Shown here in pieces: positions 8,747 to 19,193 of a stretch of 64,000 bases of DNA (the first letter of the stretch is position 1; the number at the start of each line of letters is the position of its first letter). The position numbers were made by a program, and so were the translations under genes. The notes beneath the pieces were generated by a model that made no database searches, had not been told where the DNA came from, and saw only the letters and a list, made by a program, of their open reading frames with translations. Origin of the DNA: Microbacterium sp. Leaf288 (lineage in GTDB: Bacteria > Actinomycetota > Actinomycetes > Actinomycetales > Microbacteriaceae); the NCBI RefSeq assembly GCF_001422925.1, contig NZ_LMNI01000010.1, positions 960,993 through 1,024,992 on the forward strand, given 5' to 3'.

Positions 8747-8793
8747 GGATGCTGCGACCCCGCGCTTCGAGAAGCCGCGGGGCCGCAGCATCC
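8747..8793. terminator. bidirectional terminator between pectate lyase and typA
   Basis: GGATGCTGCGACCCCGCG (8747-8764) pairs with the opposite arm ending GCAGCATCC (8793) with one mismatch around a 10-nt loop. It lies 7 nt after the lyase stop and 10 nt after the typA stop on the other strand. Confidence 0.75.
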
Positions 8794-8803
8794 GTGTCAC
8801 TGC

Positions 8804-10717
<1,914 letters not shown>

Positions 10718-10734
10718 GAGGGAATCCTTGAAAG

Positions 10735-10770
10735 AGAATGGGGATGCCGGAATGCCGGCATCCCCATTCT
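10735..10770 (-). terminator. terminator after the fused oligopeptide ATPase gene
   Basis: AGAATGGGGATGCCGG (10735-10750) and CCGGCATCCCCATTCT (10755-10770) form a perfect 16-bp stem with a 4-nt loop. On the minus strand it follows the oppDF stop by 36 nt and is followed by CTTTC. It also lies in the region 5' of typA. Confidence 0.8.
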
Positions 10771-10806
10771 ATTGGGCGCTGCTGTGTATCGCCTTTCGGC
10801 GGCGGA

Positions 10807-12564
10807 TCAGCCCTCCAGACCCGCTTCGAGAAGGGCCGCACGCGCTTCGCGGCGCACGCGCTGTTCTGCGGGGTCGGGCACCGGGATGGCGGCGATGAGG
10901 CGACGCGTGTAGTCCTCCTTGGGCGCACGGAGGATCTGCCCGGTCGCGCCCTGCTCGACGATCTTTCCGTGGTGCATCACGATGATGCGGTCCGCGAGGG
11001 AGTCGACGACCGCCAGGTCGTGGCTGATGAAGAGGCACGCGAAGCCCATGTCGGCCTGGAGCTGGCGAAGCAGCTGCAGCACCGTCGCCTGCACCGACAC
11101 ATCGAGCGCCGAGGTGGGCTCGTCGGCGATGAGCAGCTTGGGCTGCAGGGACAGGGCGCGCGCGATGCCGACGCGCTGCTTCTGACCGCCCGACAGCTCG
11201 TGCGGGTAGCGGTTGCGGTAGGAGCGCGGGAGCTCGACCGACTCCAGCAACTCCTGCACACGCACGTCCAGCTGGCGGCCCTTCGCCACGCCGGCCAGCA
11301 GCATCGGCTCCCCGATCGACTGGCCGATCGGCAGACGCGGGTTGAGCGACGACGACGGGTCCTGGAAGACGATGCCGACATCCTTGTGCACCTTGTGCAG
11401 GAGGCGCCGGTCGGCCTTGGAGATGTCGGAGCCGACGACCTCGGCCCTGCCGTCCGCGATCGGCAGCAGGCCGATGGCGGCGCGACCAACTGTGGTCTTG
11501 CCCGAGCCGGACTCGCCCACTAGGCCCGTGACCTCACCCGGGTAGATCGAGAAGTTCGCATGTTCGACGGCCCGGAATGCGGGCACGCGCCCACGCTTGG
11601 GGTAGTCGATCGCAACGTCCTGGAAGTCGAGCACGGGCGCGCCCAGGCCCTTGCGGCGCTCCGCGTCCTCGCGCGCGGCGACCTCAGCCAGGCGGATCAC
11701 CGACGTGTCGCCGGCGAGGGCGGCCGTGGTGTCGATCGACTCCCCCTGCGCGTCGCCGATGCGGGGCACCGCTGCGAGGAGCTGCTGCGTGTACGGGTGC
11801 GTGGGGCGGTTGAACACCGCATCGACCGAGCCGCGCTCGACGATCTCGCCCTTGCGCATCACGACGATGTCGTCGGCGATGTCGGCCACCACGCCCATGT
11901 CGTGCGTGATGATCAGGATCGCCGAGTCGAGGCGGTGCCGGAGGTCCCGCATGAGGTCGAGGATCTCGGCCTGCACCGTCACGTCGAGGGCCGTGGTCGG
12001 CTCGTCGGCGATCAGCAGCTGCGGGTCGCACGAGATCGACTGCGCGATCATGGCGCGCTGACGCTGGCCGCCCGACAGCTGGTGCGGGTACGAGTTGAAG
12101 GCCTTCAGCGGATCGGGCAGCTCCACCATGTCGAGCAGCTCGAGCGCCCGCGTGCGCGCCGCGCTCGGCGTCATGCCCTGGTGGATCCGCAGCGTCTCGA
12201 TGATCTGGAACCCGACCGTGAACACGGGGTTCAGCGCGGTCATCGGCTCCTGGAAGATCACTGCGATCTCGCGGCCGCGCACGCGACGCAGGTCGTCCTT
12301 GCGGAGGCCGAGGATCTCGCGGCCGGCGAGCTTGACGCTGCCGGTCACCCGGGCGTTGGACGGCAGGAGCCCGAGCATCGCCATGGAGCTCGCGCTCTTG
12401 CCGGAGCCGGATTCGCCGACGATCGCGAGGGCCTTGCCCGACTCGACGGAGTAGTCGAGCTTCTTCGCTGCCGGCACCCAGTAGTTGTCGACGGCGAAGT
12501 CCACGGACAGGCCGCTCACTTCCAGCAGCGGACTGCCGGTCATGGGAGTGGGGGACGCGTTCAT
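10807..12564 (-). CDS. oligopeptide ABC transporter, fused ATP-binding protein (OppD-OppF)
   Basis: 585 residues with two complete nucleotide-binding domains in one chain. NBD1 has Walker A GESGSGKS, signature LSGGQRQR and Walker B LLIADEPTTALD. NBD2 has GESGSGKTT, LSGGQKQR and LLIADEPTSALD, and each half ends with an oligopeptide-type tail (HPYTQQLLAAVP; KEDYTRRLIAAIP). It powers the OppABC importer encoded upstream. ATG 12564 has AAGGA about 8 nt upstream. Between it and oppC lies a gene on the other strand (12603-13208), so the operon is interrupted. The second importer in this window instead uses two separate ATPases. Confidence 0.93.
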   Translation of the reverse strand: MNASPTPMTGSPLLEVSGLSVDFAVDNYWVPAAKKLDYSVESGKALAIVGESGSGKSASSMAMLGLLPSNARVTGSVKLAGREILGLRKDDLRRVRGREIAVIFQEPMTALNPVFTVGFQIIETLRIHQGMTPSAARTRALELLDMVELPDPLKAFNSYPHQLSGGQRQRAMIAQSISCDPQLLIADEPTTALDVTVQAEILDLMRDLRHRLDSAILIITHDMGVVADIADDIVVMRKGEIVERGSVDAVFNRPTHPYTQQLLAAVPRIGDAQGESIDTTAALAGDTSVIRLAEVAAREDAERRKGLGAPVLDFQDVAIDYPKRGRVPAFRAVEHANFSIYPGEVTGLVGESGSGKTTVGRAAIGLLPIADGRAEVVGSDISKADRRLLHKVHKDVGIVFQDPSSSLNPRLPIGQSIGEPMLLAGVAKGRQLDVRVQELLESVELPRSYRNRYPHELSGGQKQRVGIARALSLQPKLLIADEPTSALDVSVQATVLQLLRQLQADMGFACLFISHDLAVVDSLADRIIVMHHGKIVEQGATGQILRAPKEDYTRRLIAAIPVPDPAEQRVRREARAALLEAGLEG

Positions 12565-12590
12565 TTCATGGTCCTTGTGGGATCGATTGA

Positions 12591-12596
12591 GACAAT
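12591..12596 (+). promoter_or_regulatory. -10 box of the PH-domain gene
   Basis: GACAAT ends 6 nt before GTG 12603. The GGGG run next to the start is too close to act as a normal Shine-Dalgarno. Confidence 0.4.
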
Positions 12597-12602
12597 GAGG
12601 GG

Positions 12603-13208
12603 GTGACCGACCGTGCGATCCGCATCGACTCCCGTTTCAACCGCATTGCTGCCGTCATCGTCTGGAGTCTTGCGGGGCTCGCAGTGATCACCGCCGTATG
12701 GAGCGCGGACCCGCGGCTGACGTGGGTCTACGCCGCCGCTCCGCTGGCGGCGCTGCTCGGCTGGATGGCGCTGTGGCGCCCCTGCGTCGAGGTGTCGGAT
12801 CGCGGTGTGCGCATCGAGAACGTGAGCCACGACGTCGACGTGCCGTGGGAGGCCCTCGTGCACGTCGAGACGGCACGCGCCCTGACGCTGCACACGCCGT
12901 CCGGCAGCTTCACCGCCTGGTCGGCGCCGGCCCCCGGCTTCTTCACCACGATGATGGGCAATGCGAAGGCCCGCCGCGAGGCGAGCGCCGCCGGTGGCGA
13001 CGCCCGCCCGAGCGACCGCATGGGCACCGACTCGGGCAACGCGGCTCTCGTCGTGCGAGAGTCGTGGCGCAGCCGCCTCGATGCCGGTCAGGTCGAACTC
13101 GGCGTGGCCGATGAGACGCCCGTCAAGCGCCACTGGCACGTGCCGTTCCTCATCGCGTCGATCGTGCTCGCCGCGGCGTCGGTCGCGCTGATCGTCGCCA
13201 CCGGCTGA
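12603..13208 (+). CDS. PH-domain-like membrane protein of unknown function
   Basis: 201 residues. Two N-terminal membrane segments (about 12-34 and 38-56) precede a small beta-rich domain (CVEVSDRGVRIENVSHDVDV, VPWEALVHVETARALTLHT) that looks like a bacterial PH (bPH2/bPH6) fold. A third hydrophobic helix is at the C-terminus (about 180-199). A role at the membrane is plausible but unknown. The gene lies head-to-head with oppDF and tail-to-tail with oppC, so it sits antisense inside the opp operon. The start is GTG 12603 with a -10-like GACAAT 6 nt before it. Confidence 0.75.
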   Translation: MTDRAIRIDSRFNRIAAVIVWSLAGLAVITAVWSADPRLTWVYAAAPLAALLGWMALWRPCVEVSDRGVRIENVSHDVDVPWEALVHVETARALTLHTPSGSFTAWSAPAPGFFTTMMGNAKARREASAAGGDARPSDRMGTDSGNAALVVRESWRSRLDAGQVELGVADETPVKRHWHVPFLIASIVLAAASVALIVATG

Positions 13209-13222
13209 GCGCCTGGCGCGCA

Positions 13223-14377
13223 TCATCCGCGGCGATCCGGGTCGGGCGCGATCTCGTCGTCGAGGACATCGTCGGGGCGGTCGCTCGTGACGCCCTCGAC
13301 GATCGCCGCACCGCCGGCCGTGACCAGCGCACCCTCGGGCACGTCGGCGGTCGTGCCGGCCACGATGACCGCATCCTCCGGGAGATCCTTGACCTTGCGG
13401 AAGACGATTCGCTTCTGACGCGGGTCGAACGCATCGCGCAGACCGTCGCCGACGAAGTTCACGAGCAGCGACAGGATCACGATGAATGCCGCCGGCCACC
13501 AGAACAGCCACGGACGCGTCTGGAACGCCGACTCGTTCGCCGAGATCAGCAGACCCAGCGACACGTCAGGCGCGCGGACACCGTACCCGAGGAACGACAG
13601 CGACGTCTCGAGGATGATCGCGGCGGCGATCAGCAGCGTCGTTGCGACGATGACCACGCCGATCGCGTTCGGCAGGATGTGCTTGAAGATGATGCGGGCA
13701 TCCGACGCACCGGCCACGCGTGCCGCCTCGACGAACTCGCGCTCACGCAGGGTCAGGAACTCGGCACGCACGAGTCGGGCGATTCCTGTCCAGACGAAGA
13801 ATCCGAGGAACAGCGCCAGCAGCAGCGGACCGAGGTTTCCCACGGCCGATCCGACGACCGCGCCGATCACGATCACGGGGATGACGATGACGATGTCGGT
13901 CAGGCGCATCAGCACCGCGTCGACCCACCCACGGTAGTAGCCCGCGAGAGCGCCGACCACGACGCCGAGGAAGGCGCCGATGAGTCCGATGATGAACATC
14001 ATGTAGGACGAGTTGACGAGGCCGCGCATGACCATCGCGAAGTAGTCCTTGCCGACCGTGTTCTGGCCGAACGGGTGGTCGCCGAGCGAGAACGGCCACA
14101 GCGTCAGCGTGGGCTTGCCGCCGTTGCTGATCGGGATCAGCTCTTCGTAGTTCCACTTCCACCAGCCCGGGATGGGCCCGATGCCCGTCGCCGAGATGGC
14201 GAAGCCGACGATGAGGATGAAGAGGACCGCGCTGACCACGGCAGGCTTGTGGGCGATGAAGCGTCGGAACGTCAGGCGTCCCTGGCTGATGCCGCGCTCG
14301 TCAGCGGTCTGGACGTGCACGCCTCCCTCGGAGGGTGCGGTGGGGGGCTCGAGGGCCGGATCGATAGGGATCGACAT
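13223..14377 (-). CDS. oligopeptide ABC transporter permease OppC
   Basis: 384 residues. One N-terminal helix (about 50-70), a periplasmic insert with GDHPFGQNTVGKDYFAMVMRG typical of OppC, then five helices. The EAA loop that contacts the ATPase is REFVEAARVAGASDARIIFKHILPN. A C-terminal cytoplasmic tail of about 60 residues follows the FDPRQKR end of the usual domain and is rich in Val, Ala and acidic residues; it is longer than usual. The start overlaps the oppB stop as TAATG. It ends 14 nt from the antisense PH-domain gene. Confidence 0.93.
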   Translation of the reverse strand: MSIPIDPALEPPTAPSEGGVHVQTADERGISQGRLTFRRFIAHKPAVVSAVLFILIVGFAISATGIGPIPGWWKWNYEELIPISNGGKPTLTLWPFSLGDHPFGQNTVGKDYFAMVMRGLVNSSYMMFIIGLIGAFLGVVVGALAGYYRGWVDAVLMRLTDIVIVIPVIVIGAVVGSAVGNLGPLLLALFLGFFVWTGIARLVRAEFLTLREREFVEAARVAGASDARIIFKHILPNAIGVVIVATTLLIAAAIILETSLSFLGYGVRAPDVSLGLLISANESAFQTRPWLFWWPAAFIVILSLLVNFVGDGLRDAFDPRQKRIVFRKVKDLPEDAVIVAGTTADVPEGALVTAGGAAIVEGVTSDRPDDVLDDEIAPDPDRRG

Positions 14378-15912
14378 TACTTGACCCTCACTCTCGGGTC
14401 GATCGCCGAGTACGCGAGGTCGGCGAGGAAGTTGAACGTGATGGCGAACACCGCGATGACGACGAAGTACGCCATGACGGGGTTCGGGTCGGCATGACTC
14501 AGACCCTGGTTGAAGAGGGCGCCCATCCCACTGAAGGCGAAGATGCGCTCGGTGATGATCGCACCACCGATGAGGGCTCCCACGTCCGCCGCCACGATCG
14601 TGGTGATCGGAATGAGCGAGTTTCGGAAGGCGTGACGGACGACGACCGTGCGCTCGGGAAGGCCCTTCGCGCGAGCGGTGCGGATGTAGTCCTGGTTCAG
14701 CGTCTCGAGCATGCCGCCACGCGCGTAGCGCGTGTACGCCGCGAACGAGATCAGCATGAGGCTGATCGTCGGCAGCAGCAGGTGGGTGAACGTGTCGATG
14801 CTCTGAATCCACCAGTCGCCCTGCAGGTTGGGCGTCTGCGAACCGATGGTCGCGATCGGGCGCCCGTTCACCTTCGGGTTGTTGACGTACGAGTTCCAGT
14901 TCTGCATGAACTGGTCCAGGACGATCACGCCCATGCCGAGCAGACCGGAGAGCACGCCGATGCGGATCGCCTGGCCCTTGTCGTACTCACCGAGGAACCA
15001 GCCCGCTGCCGCGCCGACGAGAGCCGCCGCCACGAACAGGGCGAGGACTCCCCAGCCGTTGAACGACTTGAGGAACGGCTGCAGCACGAAGTACGCGGCG
15101 ATGAGGACGATCGCGGTGACACCGGCGGTGCGCCACGCGTAGCGCGCACGGGGTCCGGCGATGATGAGGACCATGCCCGCCGCGAACGCCGCGATCAGCA
15201 GCGGCGTGAGGATCGGTCCCAGCGACGGGTTGAGGAACCACGCCGTCACGCTCATGCCGTAGAGCATCGCTCCGGAGGTCACCACTGAGGCGGCGAAGAC
15301 GATCAGGCGGCGCTGCCTGGGTCCGCCGATGATCGCCTGCCAGAAGACGCCGGAGATGAGACTGAGTGCGATGATCCACGGCCATGTGAACACCGGACTG
15401 TCGAGCCAGTCGTTGAAGCCGAGGGCGAAGAAGACCTTGAGGAGAACACCCATCACGAACGACGGCAGCGAGTAGAACAGGAAGCTGGCGAACGTGAACG
15501 AGTAGTCGATGGCGCTGTACTGGCGAAGCGCAGACACGATGCCGACGAGGACGCCGAGGACGATGGCGAGGATCGTCGAAGCGGTGACGAGCTGGAGCGT
15601 CGCGCCCATCGCACGTGCGAGGACGATCGTCACGGGCTGGTTCTGGATGGTGACGCCGAGGTCGCAGCCACCGAACGGGATGACGCAGCGGGCGGCGCCG
15701 AGCAGCCAGTTGAACCAGCGGACGGGGATGGGCTGGTCGAGGTTCAGCCATGCGATGCGCTGCGCGATGAGCGCGTCGCGGTTCGGGCTGTTGGAGGCGT
15801 ACAGGTCCTCGAGCGGGTCTTTGGCAAGAGCCACGAGGGTGTACATCAGGAAGGATGCGGCGATGAGGATCAGGATCGAGACCCCGATGCGCCGCAGAAC
15901 GAAGCTAAGCAC
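14377..15912 (-). CDS. oligopeptide ABC transporter permease OppB, unusually long
   Basis: 511 residues, against about 310-340 for a standard OppB/DppB. The N-terminus MLSFVLRRIGVSILILIAASF and the C-terminal half, with the EAA loop DYIRTARAKGLPERTVVVRHAFRN, are standard. Between them, after the third helix, lies an extra block of about 150-170 residues holding roughly five to six hydrophobic segments (about residues 175-350). The reading frame is continuous and codon use looks uniform, so this is a genuine long form and not a sequencing error. It pairs with OppC to form the channel. The gap to oppA contains a hairpin that may lower its expression. Confidence 0.9.
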   Translation of the reverse strand: MLSFVLRRIGVSILILIAASFLMYTLVALAKDPLEDLYASNSPNRDALIAQRIAWLNLDQPIPVRWFNWLLGAARCVIPFGGCDLGVTIQNQPVTIVLARAMGATLQLVTASTILAIVLGVLVGIVSALRQYSAIDYSFTFASFLFYSLPSFVMGVLLKVFFALGFNDWLDSPVFTWPWIIALSLISGVFWQAIIGGPRQRRLIVFAASVVTSGAMLYGMSVTAWFLNPSLGPILTPLLIAAFAAGMVLIIAGPRARYAWRTAGVTAIVLIAAYFVLQPFLKSFNGWGVLALFVAAALVGAAAGWFLGEYDKGQAIRIGVLSGLLGMGVIVLDQFMQNWNSYVNNPKVNGRPIATIGSQTPNLQGDWWIQSIDTFTHLLLPTISLMLISFAAYTRYARGGMLETLNQDYIRTARAKGLPERTVVVRHAFRNSLIPITTIVAADVGALIGGAIITERIFAFSGMGALFNQGLSHADPNPVMAYFVVIAVFAITFNFLADLAYSAIDPRVRVK

Positions 15913-16011
15913 TGGGCTGGCCCTTCATGCAGAAAAGGTAGCAGGCGGGCGACGACGGCAGCAGAGACCGGGCGTCGGGTTCGCCGGCTGTGGACGGGAA
16001 GACACACGCAC

Positions 16012-16042
16012 GGGGCGCCGGGCTGTTAGCACCCGACGCCCC
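16012..16042 (-). terminator. intra-operon hairpin between oppA and oppB
   Basis: GGGGCGCCGGG (16012-16022) pairs with CCCGACGCCCC (16032-16042) with one mismatch around a 9-nt loop. On the minus strand it lies 30 nt after the oppA stop. Partial termination or mRNA protection here would explain higher OppA than permease levels, as in other peptide importers. Confidence 0.55.
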
Positions 16043-16071
16043 ATGGCGTGGTGTTTCAGATCGTCACCGGA

Positions 16072-17850
16072 TTAACCGGCGACCGTCCACTCCCAGAAGT
16101 TCCAGAACACACCGGTCTGGTTGCCCATGAAGGTGATGCCCTCGACGCGGTCGGTGTGCGCCTCGAGGCCGGGGCCCTGGAAGAGCGGCAGACCGTACGC
16201 GTCGGAGAACAGCTCGGTGTCCGCCTCGATCGTCATCTCGTCGATCTTGTCGGTGTCGAGCGTCTGCGGGATCGTGCGAGCGATCTCGTCGACGGTGTCG
16301 TTGGCGTACTTGTTGAAGTTGCTGCCACCGAAGCTGGCGAAGATCTGCGGGATGGTGCCGTTGCCGACACCGGGCGAGATCCAGCCGAAGATGACCGCGT
16401 CGTAGATGTCCGAACCGAGCTGCGCGCTCCAGTCCTCACGGCCCACATCCTCGATCACGAAGCCGGCCTGCGAAGCCGAGGCCTGGATGGCCTCGAACGC
16501 CGCGACGCGGTTCGGGTTGTTGATGTTGTACATGAGGCGGATCGTCGGGGTCGCACCGGCGAGGAGCTCCTTGGCGCCCTCGATGTCGACATCGGCGTAC
16601 GCGTCCGAGCCGTTGGCCGCGACAGCGTCCTCGTACGGCTTCTGAGCCGGGATGAAGAGGTTCGAGTTGAGAACCTCAGCCTCGGGGTTGACGGGCTTGA
16701 TGAGCGTGTCGACGAGCTGCTGGCGCGGGATCGTCTTCAGGAACGCCTCGCGGACGTTCTTCTCGGCGAAGGGGCCGGCGAACGTCAGGTCGAGGTGGTC
16801 GTAGTTGAGCGCGTCGCCCTGGAGGACCTCGACGCCGTCGATCGCCTGCAGCGCGGTGAGGGTGTCGCCGCTCGCCTGCGGGGCGATCACGTCGACCTCG
16901 CCGTTCTGGAGGGCGGTCACCTGAGCCTGAGCGTCACCGATGAAGCGGATGACCATCTCGGAGAACTGCGGCTTGAGGTCACCGGTGTACTTGTCGTTGA
17001 GCTTCAGCGTCATCGACTGCGTGGGCTCCCACGAGTCGATGATCCACGGGCCGCTCGAGAGGTACAGCGACGGGTCGTCCGGCAGCGACGTCATGTCGAA
17101 GCCCGAGTTCCAGAAGTCAGCCGCAGCCTTGAGCGTCTCGTTGACCGGAGCCGGAGCCGCGGCGTCGCCGCGCGGGCTGGTCAGGATCGTGTCGATGAGC
17201 TCGGCCTGGTCGACGCCGGCCTTCTCGGCGACGACGTGGACCGGCTGGTCGATGAGACCGATGATGTTCCAGTCGACGAAGGGAACGTCGTACTCGAGCG
17301 TGAGCGAGAGCTTGTCATCGGCGACATCCGTGATCGTCGAGGCGTTGACGCCCTCGGTGCTGCCCGCGTACGCGAAGTACTTCGTGCCGCTGACCGGCTC
17401 GCCCGACTCGGGGTCGAGCGTGGCGTCGTCGAAGATGCCCGAGGTCGCAGCCCAGCCGAAGATCAGGTCGTCGGTCGTGATGGGCTCGCCGTCGGACCAC
17501 TCGAGGCCGTCGTTGAGGGTGTACTTGACCTGGAGTGGGTCCTCGCTGACGACCTCCATCTTGCCGAACGACTCGTCCGGGACGACCTCGTAGGTGTCGC
17601 TGACGTAGTAGAAGCCGGCGCGGGTCAGGTAGTTGACCTTGCCGTTGATGTCGAGGTTGCCGTTGTCGCTGTTCGAGTTCGTACCCGTGAACTCGTTCAC
17701 CTCGGCGATGGTCACCGCGGCGTCGGCGGTGTCCCCGGTCTCCTCCGTCGCCGGTGGGGTCGTCGAGCAACCGGCGAGGACCATTGCGGTCACGCCGACG
17801 CCCGCCGCGACTCCGAGTGCGCGCATGCGCCACGTCGTCTTGTCAGACAC
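16072..17850 (-). CDS. oligopeptide ABC transporter substrate-binding lipoprotein OppA
   Basis: 592 residues, SBP_bac_5 family. A type II signal peptide ends in the lipobox LAGC, making Cys28 the lipidated residue. Family motifs include YTLNDGLEWSDGEPITTDDLIFGW and NGEVDVIAPQ. It captures oligopeptides (or related solutes) outside the membrane for OppBC-DF. GTG 17850 is chosen because AGAGGAG lies 7 nt upstream and the signal peptide then has a normal length; the frame extends further up without a reason to use it. A strong promoter lies at 17921-17949. Confidence 0.93.
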   Translation of the reverse strand: MSDKTTWRMRALGVAAGVGVTAMVLAGCSTTPPATEETGDTADAAVTIAEVNEFTGTNSNSDNGNLDINGKVNYLTRAGFYYVSDTYEVVPDESFGKMEVVSEDPLQVKYTLNDGLEWSDGEPITTDDLIFGWAATSGIFDDATLDPESGEPVSGTKYFAYAGSTEGVNASTITDVADDKLSLTLEYDVPFVDWNIIGLIDQPVHVVAEKAGVDQAELIDTILTSPRGDAAAPAPVNETLKAAADFWNSGFDMTSLPDDPSLYLSSGPWIIDSWEPTQSMTLKLNDKYTGDLKPQFSEMVIRFIGDAQAQVTALQNGEVDVIAPQASGDTLTALQAIDGVEVLQGDALNYDHLDLTFAGPFAEKNVREAFLKTIPRQQLVDTLIKPVNPEAEVLNSNLFIPAQKPYEDAVAANGSDAYADVDIEGAKELLAGATPTIRLMYNINNPNRVAAFEAIQASASQAGFVIEDVGREDWSAQLGSDIYDAVIFGWISPGVGNGTIPQIFASFGGSNFNKYANDTVDEIARTIPQTLDTDKIDEMTIEADTELFSDAYGLPLFQGPGLEAHTDRVEGITFMGNQTGVFWNFWEWTVAG

Positions 17851-17920
17851 TTGTGTCTCCTCTGTGCAGGGTAATGCGCGCGGATCCGGCCGGAAGCCGG
17901 ACCTGCGCGCGGATGGGAAA

Positions 17921-17949
17921 ACGATAAGCACCGGTTGTGAGATGGTCAA
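17921..17949 (-). promoter_or_regulatory. promoter of the opp operon
   Basis: On the minus strand TTGACC (17944-17949) and TATCGT (17921-17926) are separated by exactly 17 bp. Transcription would start near 17914, giving a leader of about 64 nt before oppA. Confidence 0.65.
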
Positions 17950-18013
17950 AACGATCGGCGAAAACGTTACAGAGCCTTAACTCAATCGACGCGGAGTGTG
18001 ACAATCTGACAAG

Positions 18014-18877
18014 ATGACGCCGCCGAACCGGCCCACAGGTCAGAGGGATTCGACTAGTCTTTCGCCCCTCACGCCGTACGACCGTCGACGCCTCACGTGG
18101 GAGGTGTGGATCGTCCTCGCGATCACGGTCGGGCAGTCCGCGCTGTACTCGGTGCTGTCGCTCGTGCGCAAGCTCCTCGCGCCCGTTCCGCTGGGCCAGC
18201 AGCAGACCCAGGTGAACCCCTCGCGGGACGCGCAGGCGGTCTGGGACGTCGTATACCAGGTGCTCGCCGTCTTCTTCGCGCTCGCCCTCGTGGCACTCGT
18301 CGTGTACCTGCTCTGGGAGCCCGGCGGCAACGCGCTGCGCCGCATCGGGCTGGACTTCTCGCGGTTCGGCGGAGACCTCGGCCGCGGCATCCTTCTCGCC
18401 GCCGTCATCGGCGTGCCGGGACTCGCTCTCTATGCCGCGGGACGCGCGCTCGGGGTCACCGTCGCAGTGGTCGCCTCTCCCCTGGATGCGGCGTGGTGGA
18501 CCGTGCCGCTGCTGGTGCTGTCCGCGCTGCGGGCGGGCTTGACCGAAGAGGTGATCTTCATCGGCTACCTGTTCGACCGGCTGCGACGGTTCGGCTGGAA
18601 CGACTGGGCCATCATCCTGACCTCCGCCGGCCTGCGCGGCGCCTATCACGCGTACCAGGGCATCGGTGCGATCGTCGGCAACTTCGTGATGGGCGTGGTC
18701 TTCGGCTGGTGCTACCGCCGGTGGGGTCGCGTCATGCCGCTCGTCATCGCGCACACGCTCCTGGACGTCGTCGCGTTCGTGGGGTACCCCCTGGCCGCGG
18801 CCCTCTGGCCCGGTGTGTTCGCCCCGATCCCGACGCCCACGCCCACCCCGACGCCCACAGCGACCCCCGCGGCCTGA
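18014..18877 (+). CDS. CPBP-family intramembrane protease
   Basis: 287 residues with about seven to eight membrane helices. The CPBP (CAAX prenyl protease 2/Abi) motifs are visible: motif 1 AGLTEEVIFIGYLFDRL (Glu-Glu at about 176), motif 2 LRGAYHAYQG and motif 3 VIAHTLLDVVAF. Proteins of this family cleave or bind substrates within the membrane; the substrate here is unknown. The C-terminus is an unusual Pro-Thr repeat (PTPTPTPTPT), probably a flexible tail. ATG 18014 lies 8 nt after a GACAAT box. It is divergent from oppA. Confidence 0.85.
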   Translation: MTPPNRPTGQRDSTSLSPLTPYDRRRLTWEVWIVLAITVGQSALYSVLSLVRKLLAPVPLGQQQTQVNPSRDAQAVWDVVYQVLAVFFALALVALVVYLLWEPGGNALRRIGLDFSRFGGDLGRGILLAAVIGVPGLALYAAGRALGVTVAVVASPLDAAWWTVPLLVLSALRAGLTEEVIFIGYLFDRLRRFGWNDWAIILTSAGLRGAYHAYQGIGAIVGNFVMGVVFGWCYRRWGRVMPLVIAHTLLDVVAFVGYPLAAALWPGVFAPIPTPTPTPTPTATPAA

Positions 18878-18884
18878 CCGTTCG

Positions 18885-18910
18885 CGGATGCCCCGGCCCC
18901 GCGGCATCCG
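18885..18910 (+). terminator. hairpin after the CPBP protease gene
   Basis: CGGATGCC and GGCATCCG form an 8-bp stem around a 10-nt GC-rich loop, 7 nt after the stop codon. Confidence 0.5.
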
Positions 18911-19193
18911 TCCCCGTCCCTCACGCCGATCGCCCGCGGTACCCGCCGCAGGCGCCCCTGATCGGCGAGAGTGCACTTGGTCGCCGAGATGCTGGTTGGC
19001 TCCCTACCTCTCGGCGACCAGGTGCACTCTCGCTGAGTGGGGACGTGGGAGGGGACGGGGAAGGGGACGGGGAATCCAGCCGAGATCGGCCCGCCGCGGG
19101 CCCGCTCCTCCACAGCGTCGGCCAGACGCGTGGGGTCCACAGAAGGGTGGCGCTCATACATCCGTAGCCGCTTGACACGGAGAGGCTGGACGG
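18911..19193. other. intergenic stretch with palindromic repeat copy 1
   Basis: The gap between the CPBP gene and the AbiEi-like gene is about 315 bp. Besides the terminator hairpin and the palindrome at 18965-19033 I see no open reading frame with gene-like features and no clear RNA gene. CTTGACA near 19172-19178 could be a -35 box for the downstream gene, but no matching -10 is obvious. Confidence 0.5.
18965..19033. repeat. 70-bp palindromic repeat, copy 1
   Basis: A left arm of 24 bases (18966-18989) and a right arm of 24 bases (19009-19032) are complementary at 23 positions around a 19-nt loop. The left arm begins CGAGAGTGCACTTGG and the right arm ends AGGTGCACTCTCG. The same element recurs at 20202-20272 in the same orientation, with the right arm identical over all 24 bases and the loop matching at 17 of 19. 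It looks like a REP or small MITE-type mobile palindrome; no transposase is visible. Confidence 0.85.

Noticed and set aside
11342..12061. Whether the fused oligopeptide ATPase is a frame error joining two genes
   Set aside because: Both ATPase domains are complete and joined by a normal linker in one frame; fused forms are common in actinobacteria.
18842..18866. Short tandem repeat at the end of the CPBP protease gene
   Set aside because: It encodes a Pro-Thr tail and is not a CRISPR or a separate element.
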